A stretch of DNA of 64,000 nucleotides from Acanthosoma haemorrhoidale (GCA_930367205.1 OV884015.1:79375341-79439340); one strand, 5' to 3'. Shown: positions 23,091 to 35,985, numbered from the stretch's first letter. A program made the numbers and translations. Notes: generated from the sequence alone by a model not told the origin.

Positions 23091-25184
23091 GTAAGTAAGT
23101 GCTTATTTAGTCTTGTGTTTTTTATGCAGTCGCTGTCTGCCGTTTTCAATAGCAAAGTATTAAACTGTACAATGCAGTATTTTCCTGGTGAATCACATCG
23201 TGTATTATGACAATATTAGACGGAATTGTATCAAAATTTCGTCTTCTTTGGGTACTATCAGTTTTCAAATTACCTCCAAGACACGTTCACTAATGGCGAT
23301 GGACAGCCAAAATATTACACACTCTATTTCTCCAAAGATTTCCAAGACTATTCTTATCCTCTAATTTAAACAAGATAAATGATGAAATCATCCCTTGGCA
23401 GTTTTATAGAGAAAGTTTTCTATACACAACGTAATCTTTAGAAACAAATTATAAGTCATTAAATATTCTCTAGATGAAAATTCCCTTTGATGGATTTATG
23501 AAGATGTCACACATAATATGCACCGCGTCTTAGAAGTCAAATTATTTAAAAAAATACATTGCACATATCTAAATCTTAGTAACAAATTATCAGTGACATC
23601 ATAAATATTTCTTTATTGCATGAAAGATTATTTTTGATATTTTAATTACTTCATTTTATTAACTAAATATTATTGTTTAGAATATAATAAACCCAAGAAC
23701 TGAAGGACATAGGTTATGAAGAACAAATACCTCAATGCGGTTAAAGCACGGTGACTCTCTTCATTGCATTATATAAACCTGCGATTTAGTTCAAAAACAA
23801 TCAGGGTCATGTTCGAATTTCTATTGTGTAACTGCCTTTAATAGATTATTCAGACCTCCGTCTCAGAAAGCTCAAAAAGGTAACGGTTTTTTTCAAGTAT
23901 ATTTGTTTCTCGTACACCTTTGTACCTAACGCTAAAGATTAAGGCACCTTAAAATGTGTCTTTAACATTTCATGCATTCGTTGTTCAAAGAAATGTACTC
24001 CATTTTGGCCCTGTAAGTAATGTTGAGAAACTTGTATAAGCAGCTAGAGAACAGGGTCCAGGGCTAGGATTATCTGAGCATTCATATCTCAGTTTTTTAA
24101 ACCGGATTCGCTACTTTCTTATTCAAGTGGCTACTCATTTCCCTGAATGACGACAGTAATTTTTTCGAAACAAAGGATAAATTGCCACTCTGCTAAAATA
24201 ATTTTCAGAAGTGATTATTCTGTTATTACTTTTGCGATTGTCTATCTATTAGTCATCCTAATTACTGGCTTGATTCAATTTTCCTGTATTTATTTTTTCT
24301 CGACTGCATTCGGTTTCTGACAAAGTGGCCGTTATAAATTAGGTTTCCACGTCTGCAAAGGTCCTTTGCAAAGGTACTGTAATAAGCGCCCTTCGAAATC
24401 AGACTAATAGCATGTGGCAAACGGTAGCCAGTTAGCTCGGAATGATCTACGATGAACACTTTTGGAAAACATCCTCAATAATGAGGATATCTAGTTTCTA
24501 TGGGGCAATGATGACTCTCATCAGTCATCATGGGGGCACTTTAGGGTAAAATATAGGGCCAATGCTATAAACAGATGTAATTTCCTTCTGGGCTCTCTGG
24601 TCAGCGATAGATTCATTTATAACAGCTCCAAGCAAACTTTGTCGATTTATTGATGGTGCCTAGTTAAAATGGCTTTGTAAGATCATGCAATGTGTTGTTA
24701 TATGTTCAACCCCTGGTATGGGAAATGTTGTGTAAAATTATAAGTAACGTTAAAATACGTAGATTGTAAAAGTGGGACAAATGCCGACTGTCATAATCGG
24801 TTAAATGTTGGCATATCATGAACCCCTGTTTTGAGTGTGGGCCTATTTCCCAAACAGAAGGCAAGGGTGCCCCCTCAGTTACGAAACTTTACATTTCTTC
24901 GTTGTATTTTTGATCAGTCTCGAAAGAATGTGACAGAAGGGACTCAGCAGCTATTGTGGCCCGAGAATAGGGTGCGTAATCCATTTGCAAGAAGAACGAA
25001 CTCAAAAGGCCATAAAGAAAAATACCTTCTTCTGTAAGAGAGAGAAAGATATGGTCCAAGTCGAGTAGATATATACTTAGGGGCATGACAGTGGGGAGGA
25101 CTTCCTTAGCAGGTCTGATGTGACAGGACTACCCGGATGGGCCTGCTGCTTGCTGTGCTGAGGTCAGATCTCGGGTAGACCTCT
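23091..25184. other. Unassigned AT-rich DNA
   Basis: No gene or named repeat is recognised. Frames at 24262-24459 (-) and 24831-25037 (+) have no recognisable domain. Confidence 0.45.
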
Positions 25185-25375
25185 GAGACGCTGAGGTTTT
25201 TACTTAGACTCACGCTCAGAAGCTGAATAGTTAGATGACATCCCTATAATTCAAATATTCTAATTATTTAATTAGAGCGTAACAACATGGCGTTTGTGGG
25301 TAAGCCAACTAAATATACAAGCGGATGAAGGTTTCCTTCGAAAAGATACATCATTTATATATTGCCCTATAGTAG
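25185..25375 (-). repeat. Dispersed repeat D, copy 2, inverted and uninterrupted
   Basis: On the minus strand it reads GGGCAATATATAAATGATG, ATCTTTTCGAAGGA, TGTTACGCTCTAATTAAATA, AGAATATTTGA and CATCTAACTATTCAGC. This is the order of repeat D across the junction where copy 1 is interrupted by the LTR-like element. It therefore supports the empty-site interpretation. Confidence 0.7.
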
Positions 25376-26914
25376 TGCATTCTTTTGATGATTATTTTTT
25401 ATACGATTATTTATTATTTAGATTTTATTTGTTTAGTTGTCATAACGATGATCTTTTTACCTAAAAATGGACGTGGCAGCACTAGAATGACTCTCATTTA
25501 ATCTATGTGAATAAAAATATAAGTTTGACTGGTCACATATTTACTCCCTTCTAGAGTAATGGCTGTGACTAGTTTATTCCACCGGGAGCAATTCACTTAA
25601 ATTTATAAAAATTCTCTGAGCGTCTCCAGTACCTTCAAATAATTAAGCAATTCGCGAACCACACGCTATAAATGCTAAAAAAAATAAATTTCCAACTATT
25701 CGTTCCAAAAAAACAAAACATACTACTTGCTTATGAAAACTCAAATTCAAATTTGAATCCGCAATGTTTTCTTCGAAAAAGTACTACCGAAATCAAGCAT
25801 ATTTTCCTCTAACTAATGTCTTCCTTTCAAACATCTTGTTATACAATGGCAAACCCCTAACAACCATTAGTTAAATAAATGCATTTGTTTGCCTTTATTG
25901 CTTAAATATGTTTACATAAAGCATCTTAAACTCCCTTGAGATCGAATTTCTGTGCTGGAGAGAAATATGGGAACCCTTAAAGAAGAAGCCTCAAAAGGCA
26001 AATAATAAAGTAAACTACTTAAAGAACAAGCTAAAAAAAAGTTTAATTTAGTAAAATTTTTGAAATAATAAATGATGCAAGGGGTAAGAATGATTTTGAT
26101 TTCTTTTTAATTTGTCACTAGTGGTCTAGAACACTCAAACGTTGAAAAATGACATAGGGTTTTCATAGGTTTTTGAAATTATTGAATCATTTATATTTTT
26201 TTGAATGAATAATCCAAATTTTTCGAGAGTGATTTTTATTCATTATCAATTCTGGGAAACAACTTCCTCGTTGAACAAAGGAGCAATGGTGAGAACGTAT
26301 AATCTACCTTCAAGACAGGCATAGTATTGATTCAATGCATTCTGCATCTTCTGGAAGATTTAAGATGTAAATGACAACCATATAATCACTCTCGATAGAA
26401 AACCATCTTAAATCCAATATGGGCTTACGAGCAATAAAATGCTCGAACATCAAAAGCATTCTAGCCTTCCAGTCCCAAGACCACCGGGCAATAGTAAATG
26501 CCCTATTATATGGGCACGTAAACTATAAAACTCCCCATACTGGCCTAATCATATTTAAACACTAACTAGCAATATTTAAACACATTCCTGCTAAAGTTTT
26601 TAATATTCCATACAAAATTACCGAAACATCCTAATCCCATCGCAAGATAGCTCTGTCTAGAGCTTCACTTATACTCTTCGTAGATTGATATGGCAGTGGC
26701 TTTGAAATTTCAAGTAATTAACACGATATATATCTAGCAGAACTGAAACAGGGCAGGCTTAGGACAGGAGATCTTCCTCATCTCTGGTTTCTTCATTTTA
26801 GGATCCCATGCCATTTAAGGATTCCCATTCATCATTAGATCCCATGAGTACGCGTACTCATACACTATGCGTGGAATTTGTGAATGATTTATGAATGAGA
26901 ATGAGAATGAGAAT
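25376..26914. other. Unassigned AT-rich DNA
   Basis: No gene is recognised. The perfect 18-bp palindrome ATGAGTACGCGTACTCAT lies at 26844-26861 and a short GAATGA microsatellite at about 26893-26914. Confidence 0.45.
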
Positions 26915-28260
26915 ATTGCACATAGTGAACGAACAGGAACATGGAACTCTTATAAATAATCCAACATGACGAGTCTGTACTGTCGTAATAATGTAACAGA
27001 CCAGTATACTACTATTTCCGGAGCGTCTGCGGCTCTCACGCTCGCTCTCACTGTCTACTGCTACTGTTTGGCAGGAATGTGGCTACTCGAGCATCGTTAG
27101 GGATTCCCCAGATCCCTGCTTTTTGTTTTACTGGGGAGGTGACATTTCTGCAGGTGAATTTGGGAGATTGTGTGAATGTCCATATTGCAGTTGTATATGG
27201 TGAATGCTGTACGAATGAGAATGTGAATGCAATAACTATATGTATCTGTATTTACTATAAAGATTTATTGCGTGAGGGGTTTTGATTACCACAACTATAA
27301 TGATTAGAGCAGGTTGAAATTAGTGGAATAAACCAACTGTAAATGGACTATAACAAAGCCAATGAAAAAAAAAGTGGATTGTAAGTGGACCAATCAAATG
27401 GGACAAGTCCATTAGGGAGGATTGGGGGACTGGTACATGAAAGAAGGGCTAATAACAGAGAGACGACAGTGTGTGGAGGACGTCAGGTTAAAAAATTGGC
27501 CGGGCAGATGTAACCTGCCACCTCATGGTTACGTACGGCTTTAATTTAATAAAGGCTGATAAAAAAGAAGGGACTTGTTGCGACAGTCTGCAGATCTCCT
27601 TCACCACCCCACCCGCGCAAGTGGAATTTGAGTTGATTGAAAAAAAAAAGAAAAAAACAGGAGAAAAAAGTAGGGGAGAAGAGGGTGGGGTTCGGCAGTT
27701 TGTTGGCTTTTACTGTCCGGGGGTGGCAGCGGTTTAGTGGTCTGGCCGAGGACAACCCCTCCGATTACGGTATTTTCTTTTCCATCAACTTTTAATCCTT
27801 TTAGATTAGGCCCGATACTTGTGATTTGTAGCCTACTGTATCTACTTTTTCTTTTTTTTAGTTCCAAATTATTAACTTATGAAATTTCGTTATTATAATG
27901 AACCCTCATTGGGTGATGGGTAATTGCCATAAATGTTCACATTCAGACCGTACATACATTACATTCTCAATGGTTCAGTATTTACAATATACAAATGCAA
28001 TTTGGACCTACACACAATCTCCCAAATTTGCCTGTGAGAACGTCACCTCCCCAGCAAAATAGCAAACAGAGATCTGGGTGATCCTCCACGATGTTCCTCT
28101 AGTCACATTACTGCTAGATGATAGTGGTACAGAGTAACAGTGAGCGTGAGAATCACAGGCACTCAAGAAATGATAGAATACTGGCCAGTTATACAATTAC
28201 TGGAATACAGACTCCTAATGTTGGGTTAATTATAGGAGATTTAAAGGCCATTGCCTGTTC
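26915..28260. repeat. Long inverted repeat, arms about 335 bp
   Basis: The segment 26915-27250 is matched in reverse complement by about 27920-28260. Paired blocks include GAGTCTGTA, CCAGTAT, GGGGAGGTGAC and GGGAGATTGTGTG. The arms are roughly 75-80 percent similar by eye, and both translate to a similar peptide around GEVTF and NLGDCV. The spacer of about 670 nt includes A-rich and CT-rich tracts. It could be a foldback transposon or an inverted duplication of host sequence. Confidence 0.75.
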
Positions 28261-28418
28261 TATTAAGACGTTGGATAATTTTGAAAGGAATTTAGAGGGA
28301 ATTTGTTCAAGGATTGTAAGAAGATTAAAGTAATTATGAAGAGTTTTATCCGTGCCATAGAATGGACTCATTCATACAATATATGCTATATTGCATATTC
28401 ATGCATATGCTATATTTA

Positions 28419-29034
28419 GGGTCACATCTGAAGTGCACTTAGCGTCGCTCCCGCCAGATTTAAAATATGTTAAAAAAAGGTATTTCCCAAGACTAATATT
28501 ATGGATAAATTCTATTTTTAACTTAATCATTTTTTAATTCTTGTTAATTTCTTAAATTAGTGGAACATCCATACGTGGAGGAAAGAAGAGTTGGTAAGAA
28601 ATCGTGCCACAAAACGTGTGCAATAATCCCATTTAACAAGATATCTTTCCTGAATTCGTACAAGCTAACCGAAACAATTTTATTTCACCTCAGCTAAAAT
28701 TTCCCTTCGACAGCTCTCAACCATTCCTTATAATTAAAAACATCTTACTTTTTGCACCATCATGGGTAATAAAATGTATCTTATTTTCATAAATACATAT
28801 CAGCCTTACGTCTAGGAACGACAATTACTAATGAAGTCAGCAAAAAATTAAAAATTCACTTATTCTAAAGGATATATGGGGGTACATATAACGTATTTTA
28901 AAGCTGTTGATATTATTATAGAACAGGACTAATCGGTATTTCCATAGTTATATCCAAAAGACTTTTGGGGAATAAATGTTTTTTAACAATAAAGGCTGGC
29001 GGGAGAGACGCTAAGTGGTCTTCAGATATGACCC
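28419..29034. mobile_element. MITE-like element with terminal inverted repeats
   Basis: The left end GGGTCACATCTGAAG with CACTTAGCGTCGCTCCCGCC is matched in reverse complement by the right end, GGCGGGAGAGACGCTAAGTG with CTTCAGATATGACCC. The strong match covers about 46 bp and weaker similarity extends to roughly 95 bp on each side. The interior of about 430 nt is AT-rich and non-coding. The size and structure are those of a non-autonomous DNA transposon. I could not identify a clean target duplication, so the superfamily is open. Confidence 0.75.
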
Positions 29035-30335
29035 AAAATTTTTCTTTCCTTATTCACCCTTTCATAAATTCTAATAACACGTTTCCCGTGCCCTCCCCCA
29101 ATAAGGTCAATAATATATAAAATCTTTTGAAAAACGTATGTATATTTTCCAATTAGGTTTCAGCCCTGAGTTGTTTCCTTATTAATATAATAACTTCTGA
29201 CATGGGGATTACCAGAGCACCACTCTAATAAAAAACATATAGTACTTTATAGGCGATTTGTAACTATTTACCCTATTATGGTAAATATTTGTAATTTTGT
29301 TTATGGTACTAAATTATAAATATCTTTTTTTTTCTAAAATAAACAAAAATGGGTTATTTTGCTATGCATTAACCGAGTTGGTATTGAAAAGTTTTTATAT
29401 GTTATGTCATGATTTATTCATCATAGGTAAGGCAGTAGTTTTGAAATAAACTCATACATTCGTTTTTTAAGCATTAATTTATTCGAATATATTTTAATTA
29501 CTATGGCAAGTTCGAAAGCTCAATTATTTCTTCATTATAATATTTGGTCAAAGGACTAAATACTGATACTCCATCAATGGCGTTAGCCACTGACGCAAGG
29601 AGGGGTTATGTCCTCCCCCAAAATATATGAAAAAATAATTATAATAATTATTACTTGGATCTACATATAAACATGGTTTTAATAGCCCTCCCAATATCCT
29701 GTATTGCAGAAGAAACTCGCATTTACAAGCATTGCATTACCTGCAATAATAATTATATTATTTAAGCATTTAAGGTGAACTAGAAAGGTAAAGAATCAGA
29801 AGGCAGAACTTTCGGGTCTAAATTTGCTTCCGGGATAATTCAATTATTAATAAAGTGAACAAATATTTTTAAAACGGATTTTCAATTTTCTTGCTTTCCC
29901 TTAAAAACCTTATTCTCAATTTGGCACTTGGGGGTTGGCATTCTGAATCTGAAACCATTTTCAAATTTCAAATACAATAAACAGATCCATCGTTGTTAGC
30001 CTGCCTTCTTCTTTTTTGAGTATGTGGAAACGCCTCATCAAGTAGTCACTTCATCCCAAGAGCCTAATTTCATGACGCCGACTATAGTTCTAATTGAGTG
30101 CCTAAAAGAACATATACATTCATTCTAAAATGCTCGTGACTGGTCCTATGTCTGGAGATACAATTAGTTAAAACCGGCTTTTCACTCAAGGTAACTTAAA
30201 TTCCCGGGATAGAGATGTATTGTATAGTGCTTAGAATTAAAGTTTTATACGAATGAGTCATCAGAGATCGATGTTAAATGCTCCACCGTTCATGTTATTA
30301 GTACACTCAACAAACTCCACACAAGTGCTATTTCT
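29035..30335. other. Unassigned AT-rich DNA
   Basis: No gene or named repeat is recognised. Confidence 0.45.
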
Positions 30336-30690
30336 TCCAGAACTACTCGGACGCCCCATAGGACTGCGACAGTGAAGTGGTTCCCTTTAGGCGAGCTCAT
30401 ACGTGCGGGCGGGCGTGGAGTCGAGGGGGCGCGTACGTGCTACGTGCGGCCGCTACAAGTGAGCCGGTTAGGTGTCGCAGGGATTCATTGCTGACCGGCC
30501 TCTGTGCATCGGCAATGCCCTCTTGGGCGCTGTAGGATTTATGCGAGGACTTTGGGGCACTCGCCCATCCCCCACTTCCCTACCCCTATATTTATTATAC
30601 CCTCATAGCCACATATCCGCAGATCTAGCCACTTACCATATTGCAACGTCCGGGTGCTACCGACCCCTCCGTCCAAAGGGACTAGGTGAA
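30336..30690. other. GC- and CpG-rich island
   Basis: This is the most CpG-dense block in the window (about 30390-30520, with CGGGCGGGCG and GTGCGGCCGC). No convincing frame or domain was found. It could be a host regulatory island or a promoter, but no TATA box or splice donor stands out. Confidence 0.4.
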
Positions 30691-32304
30691 AAATACCCCT
30701 TTTAAAATTATTAATGTCAATCAAAACTGGGGAGAAGTCACATAAAGAGAGACCGTGAGGTACAAAAAACTGCATAAAACAGATCGTATATATTAAAGGT
30801 AAATTTAATATAATTTTTAAAATACATCTCAGTGATCGATGAACGTTAAGGAAAATAAGACTATAAATTATTGTTAGAATGAATGTATATTTTATATTTA
30901 TAAAAATGCGCTAAATCAAGTATCATGTTAATAAAACTGAGAATAGTGAATTGAATTGTGTGCTAATAACTGAAACAGAATTTAACTAAACTATTCTTTT
31001 TAAACTGGCTATCACATCCAGAATCCAATATCCATGAGAATGAATCGACGAAGTTACATTATGAGGTGTTAATAGACGAGATGGCGCATTGCGCAAAAGA
31101 ACAACAGCCTTCTCACATTGATGTTCGCGGACACATGGCCCAAAATTGTTAAAAATGTTTAAATAACACTTTCATTCATCTAAAAACAAACCCGGATAGT
31201 CGAGGCACGGATAAATAAGGAAGTACTGTAGATTATAGCTACCTGCTAACAGAGACTTCAAGTTCCTGAAAAAATACTTTATATTAGATTAGTTTGATGT
31301 AAGTATGCTAAAAAGTAATATTTTGAAACATTCTCCATTAGTAAATTTAATAAAACCCGAAGAAATCTCGTCCATCGACCTAAACCGATCTCCCAACAAA
31401 CTCCACTACTCAATAATCATTAATAATAAAAGACACAGTACTTTGAAAGGTCCAAATCCTCTGCAGATGACACGTCCCAGACAAATGGCGTAACCAAGGA
31501 TAATAGATTGTACAGGCCTGGAAGAGTGAATAACTGCTGCAAGTCATGGCTAAGCAAGGCTTGTGGTGCTGATGCGGAATGGACATACGGACCGACAAGG
31601 GGGTCCGAGTTCATCACGCGATCTGGAAAAGTTTCAATTAGGAAAGAATAGCAACGTGGCACAGCCGTGATATTGCTGTGATTCCTGGATCGCGTGTGTC
31701 ATCCCCTCTCTATAGAGGAGATCACCCCACTTACAACTCCGATAACTCCATCCCGTGGACCTCATCCATCACAGGCACATGGCGAATCCATAACAGAATA
31801 TCTTGACCCCTCATTCCAGATTGAATGGAAAATCATTTCTGATCCCATCTCTCTCTCACTCCTATACGAGATAAGGGGATTTATCAAAGGTCACTTTTGA
31901 AGAATAGCGAAATCAGATCTGGCAAATGGGAACTGAGAATATTTATCGTGTTATATTATTGAGTTATTCCCCTCTCTGGGATCTGAATTCAATTTTTAAA
32001 CTATCGAAAACATTTCACGTGCGTTCTATTCTATAACTAGTTGATCTATGGATCAGTAGACTTGCATTCATTTACCCGATTTTAATCATTTTTAACGACA
32101 TCGATTATGAAGTGATTATATTTTTTGCACTCTCTGTTGCCAACCTCTATAATCTATCCAACGCTTAGTACCTAAGCTCCATGGCACCTAACGCAATCTA
32201 GCTCAAAGATGGTAAATTAGTCCACGTGCCTCTCCGAATTACTGTTTATCATAAGAGCTATGTCTGTATATATTAAATAAACGGTTTTGAAACAAAAACC
32301 AAAA
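30691..32304. other. Unassigned DNA
   Basis: No gene is recognised. 31430-31920 is less AT-rich and open in short frames on both strands without a recognisable domain. A repeat-E motif (TCGACCTAAACCGATCTCCC) lies at about 31374. Confidence 0.4.
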
Positions 32305-32650
32305 GTGGGCGACTGGTTAGACGCACCTCTCTCGAGAGGTTAAATAAAGTCCGAACTGCACCTATTGCTTGTGAGTTCATCTACCAGAGACTGTCCGGAT
32401 AAATTAGGTTAAGATTTTGTTTCTTTAGGGTTTTAGTATTACGTTTTTATGTTTCATAACGTGAGCCCCCTGACTTTTTTCTAATACCAGAAAATGTTCC
32501 ATGAACATTGCATTCTAATATTTTAAAAATTATATAGAATGTAGGCGGCAAGCTACAGTATATATTATGTGACCCAGTGTAGATTCATTAGTTAAAATGT
32601 ATGTTCTCTTTTATATTTTTATTGTAACAAGGGGATAAAAAAAGAAAACA
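32305..32650 (+). mobile_element. Decayed LINE 3' fragment, plus strand
   Basis: CTCTCTCGAGAGGTTAAATA followed by an AGTTCATCTACCAGAGA-like stretch matches the TSFERLK...EFIRRR region of family A in decayed form. A TAACGTGAGCCCCCTGAC at about 32457 is a degenerate version of the 3' hairpin. The tail ends near GGGGATAAAAAAAGAAAAC at about 32650. No frame is intact. Confidence 0.6.
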
Positions 32651-32704
32651 AAAAATGCTGTGGTGAGACTGGTTAACGTTGGAGCTCCCTTTTTAATTTG
32701 TATC

Positions 32705-33706
32705 AAACAATTTTTTTTTTTTTTCTTTTCTTCATAGCCCCTTTAAATTTACAGACAATTATATATAATTATAGATCCTCAGGTGAATCTATTCACAAAT
32801 TATTTTGTATTTCCTGTAGCATCACTACATTATATACAGGCTTTGTTATTTTATAGAAATTATATAATCGAATAACAAGCATAATGATATACATTATACG
32901 TAACTAGACTAAACTGACTAATAAAGGTGATGGGGCACACCTTTTTGATCAACCCCAAAACTAACTTACATACTAATTCTTATCCTAATTTTCCCCCGAC
33001 AGTCCGTTGCCATCGATGTGGGAGGGGTGGTGGGGTCATAGTGTTAAACACTGGGTTTGTCAGGTGCTGCAACGAGTCAAAAAACTTAATGTGTCTCCGG
33101 CGGATGAACTCGCCCACCGACGGCACACCAAGCAACGGGTGCAGGTCAGCGTTCTTCAACCTCTCGAAAGAGGTATGTTGGATCACTTTTCGCATGATTC
33201 CATTCTGGAAGTGTTGGAGACATTTGGCTGTATTGTCAGTCAAGTGGGTAAATAGCGGGGCACCGTACAGCAGAGCTGGCCGAAGGACACATTTATATAT
33301 CATCAATTTGAGATGAAGCGACAGGTTGGGTGAAGTTAGCAAGTGCGATAGCCGGTAAGACCTTTGTCGTACTTTTTCTATTTTATTACTAAAATGAGTA
33401 GAGAAATGGAGATGCCTATCCATTTTTATACCCAAATAGTGCATTGAGAAAGCTGGTGAGCTCTCTTGCCCTCCCACGCTATACGATTTTGGCAAGGATT
33501 TTTTTCCCTTTTGGAGGGAGAAGATTACGCAGCCGGTCTTCCCGGCGTTTACGCCGATGTTTAAATGCCCAGTCTGTCACTGATAACAATGTATTATGTA
33601 CGCAGCATTTAAACCAAAAAATATTGTTCAACTGGTCAAGATATGTAATAAAGGGGTTATTGGAAAAAAAAAAATGTTGGTTTACTTCATCCATCAGAGA
33701 AAGTGT
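32705..33706 (-). mobile_element. LINE family A, longest copy, with reverse transcriptase C-terminus
   Basis: This is a minus-strand Jockey-like LINE fragment. A T run at 32705-32725 is its poly(A) end, and the tail and hairpin (32926-32941) follow the ORF. An open 171-codon frame (33495-32980) contains HYLGIKMDRHLHFSTHF, KIEKVRQRSYRLSH, KCVLRPALLYGAPLF, FQNGIMRKVIQHTSFERL, GEFIRRRHIKFFDSLQHL and MTPPPLPHRW. That is the thumb region and C-terminal tail after the reverse-transcriptase palm. Upstream, 33694-33496 continues the domain in shifted frames (LLSVTDWAFKH, then LNIGVNAGKTGC), so a frameshift lies near 33550. Endonuclease and palm are absent. It ends upstream where an opposite-strand copy begins. 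Confidence 0.92.
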
Positions 33707-33710
33707 TTAG

Positions 33711-34215
33711 CGCCAATACTCCACTACCCTTCCCGCATTGATAGCAACAGGCGACCGTTTGTCTAGGAAACTAAAATTAAGTTAATTTTATCTATAAGTT
33801 CAATCATCATTAAGTTAAGTGAAATCAACTTATGATAAGCCCCATCACCTTTGAAATTCTTAAAACGCATTGTATTGTGTACAGCATTGTAACAGAACAA
33901 TGATTCACAATTTTAGTTAATTGATTTAAATTACTGTAGATTCTATAATATGTTAAACATGTCAAGTAAACCAGACTTTCCACTGTGAGCAAGTGCTTGC
34001 TTGAGTTATTTTTTTCACACACTCCCAGTAAGTTTTTGTACTTATATATTTTCCTAAGTTAAAATTTGAAAATACATCAATGAAGACTTTATTCATGATA
34101 CAGAAAGATGATGTTAGTCTATTGTTTTTACTCTCTATATATATATCGCATATTAGTGTAAGATTATTTTTTTTATGTAAATATTAGAAATAAATAGATT
34201 CCAAAAGAAAAAATA
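33711..34215 (+). mobile_element. LINE family A 3' fragment, plus strand
   Basis: CCACTACCCTTCCCGCATTG corresponds to the MTPPPLPHRW end of the family A ORF in decayed form. It is followed by a half-preserved hairpin (AAGCCCCATCACC, ending about 33849). The 3' UTR is diverged and appears to end with an A-rich stretch near 34200-34215. Its 5' truncation point lies within a few bases of the truncation point of the minus-strand copy at 32705-33706, so the two are joined head to head. Confidence 0.6.
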
Positions 34216-35859
34216 ACACACCCACACGACACTGCTTGATAGTTTCTTAGAAACTGTTTTTTTTGTTATTAAGTAACTTATTAAGTACTTCATTTTTTTG
34301 GTTAAACGATCTCACAAACCGAATATTGCAATATTGAATTTGAATATAGAACAAAAAAAAATTGTAAATAACCGAGGAATTAATATAAATACTGATATGG
34401 TAGGTATTCTAGAAAGTACAGACAAATGACGAAGTTAGTTTCCAGTTGTATACAATGTGCCATAAATCTTTGGCTATCCCAGGTAGGACTGGTGTATGTT
34501 GAGAAATAAAGGATACCCAAAGAGTGCCAAACTCCGATAAGCTTTCCTGAATAAAGAGAGTTGAAAACTTTCTAAGATCATCAATCAAACCGAAAGATCG
34601 AACGGACTTCTTCACCGCAAGGACTAAAATATCCGCGGTAGGCTTTACGCCCTACTTTTGGAATTATTGCTATTTGAATGCATGAACATTTTAGATACAT
34701 TTCAATAATATATTTGTATGTAATCATTTTCAAAGTATTGCCTTGACTCCCCACTCTTTTTCGAAGTCGGTGTAGATCTACCCGGAATCCAGCCTACAAA
34801 GCCACAATAATATTTTAAAGTAAACTTAGCCCTCACAAGGGCCACAGACTCATTATAATTGATGTTGAAATTGATTTGACTATTAGTCAATAAATTATTA
34901 TCATATACTTGATTCGTATTTTTTATCTATAAATGTATTTTATTTAGTATTCCTGCTAAAAACTATTATTAATAATACCTGTTATTATGATGGGAACCCA
35001 TAAGCCAGGCTGTAGGTTATAACTGTGAGTTTTGTAATTCGAAGGCTACTAATGACTCAGAATAAAGTTTATTTTATGTTATTAATTTTCAAATGATGGC
35101 TATTAATACATTTGATAAAAATCATTCTTGGACAACCTAAGCCAATACCCCAACAAATACATCCATGAGCTAGACCAGCTAAGTTTCGAGTAAAGATAAT
35201 TTTTTGTCTCTATGAGTGATAATTCGAGGAAAGCTTCCGTTGTAAGAGACAGAGGTGCTCCTCCACAGGCTCATCTCTTATATCTTGGCTGTGGAAGATA
35301 AAACGTTTCGGCAGGAACTGATATAAATTCAAAAAGGACCCTGGATAATCCACTTGAGAATGAGCTAACAAGCCGACCTACGGATTCTACTGCGAGGGGT
35401 CTGTTTGTGGTATTCTGGACTGGCACGAGATTTAAATCATGTTAAGCGCTTTGAAAGATTCGTCTTTATTGTTTACCTGAGGTTAAGATTAGTCAACTTG
35501 ATGAGTGAAGTTACAGTAACCCGGGAGGATGATTGGAAAGATCCTAGCTTCTAGAAGGTCTTCAAACAGCCGTCCACTCTCTTCTTCGTCAGTAAATACG
35601 TTTAAGATAAGCAATCAATTGGATTTTGACAGATTCTTGGGCCAGAGAAACTCTTATGGAGTTGGCAATGCTACGTTATCTCAGTTCAACTTATCAGGGA
35701 CCTTTCCAGTTTATCAAAAAATAAGGTTGTTACATGACAAGTTCTTTAGTTGATGAGAAAGCGATTCACCTACGCCTTAACATGAACCAATTTCATGTAG
35801 CGGGAAAATGAAGAAGGCTGTTTTTAGTTAGTTCACTTGTATAGTCCATTACATATTAC
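34216..35859. other. Unassigned AT-rich DNA
   Basis: No gene is assigned. A 68-codon minus frame at 34409-34615 has ordinary protein composition but no recognisable domain. A repeat-E motif (AACCTAAGCCAATACCCCAA) lies at about 35134. Confidence 0.4.
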
Positions 35860-35985
35860 TCTTTATTGTGCTATAATTACAATCTGCCTTTTATAAGGCA
35901 ATAAATAATTAAGATAAACGCTCTTATTCATACCATATTTACAGTTCATCATTCACTCGCTCATTCATACAATATTTACAGACAG
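35860..35985 (-). repeat. Dispersed repeat F, inverted copy
   Basis: It reads in reverse complement as GGCAGATTGTAATTATAGC with a GAATGATGAA-type spacer, matching 21735-21925. Confidence 0.6.

Noticed and set aside
24262..24459. 65-codon minus-strand frame with ordinary composition
   Set aside because: No domain, weak context and a length expected by chance in 64 kb.
32927..33316. 129-codon plus-strand frame
   Set aside because: It is the antisense shadow of the LINE reverse-transcriptase C-terminus on the minus strand.
34409..34615. 68-codon minus-strand frame with several tryptophans
   Set aside because: The peptide looks plausible, but no domain or strong splice site supports it.
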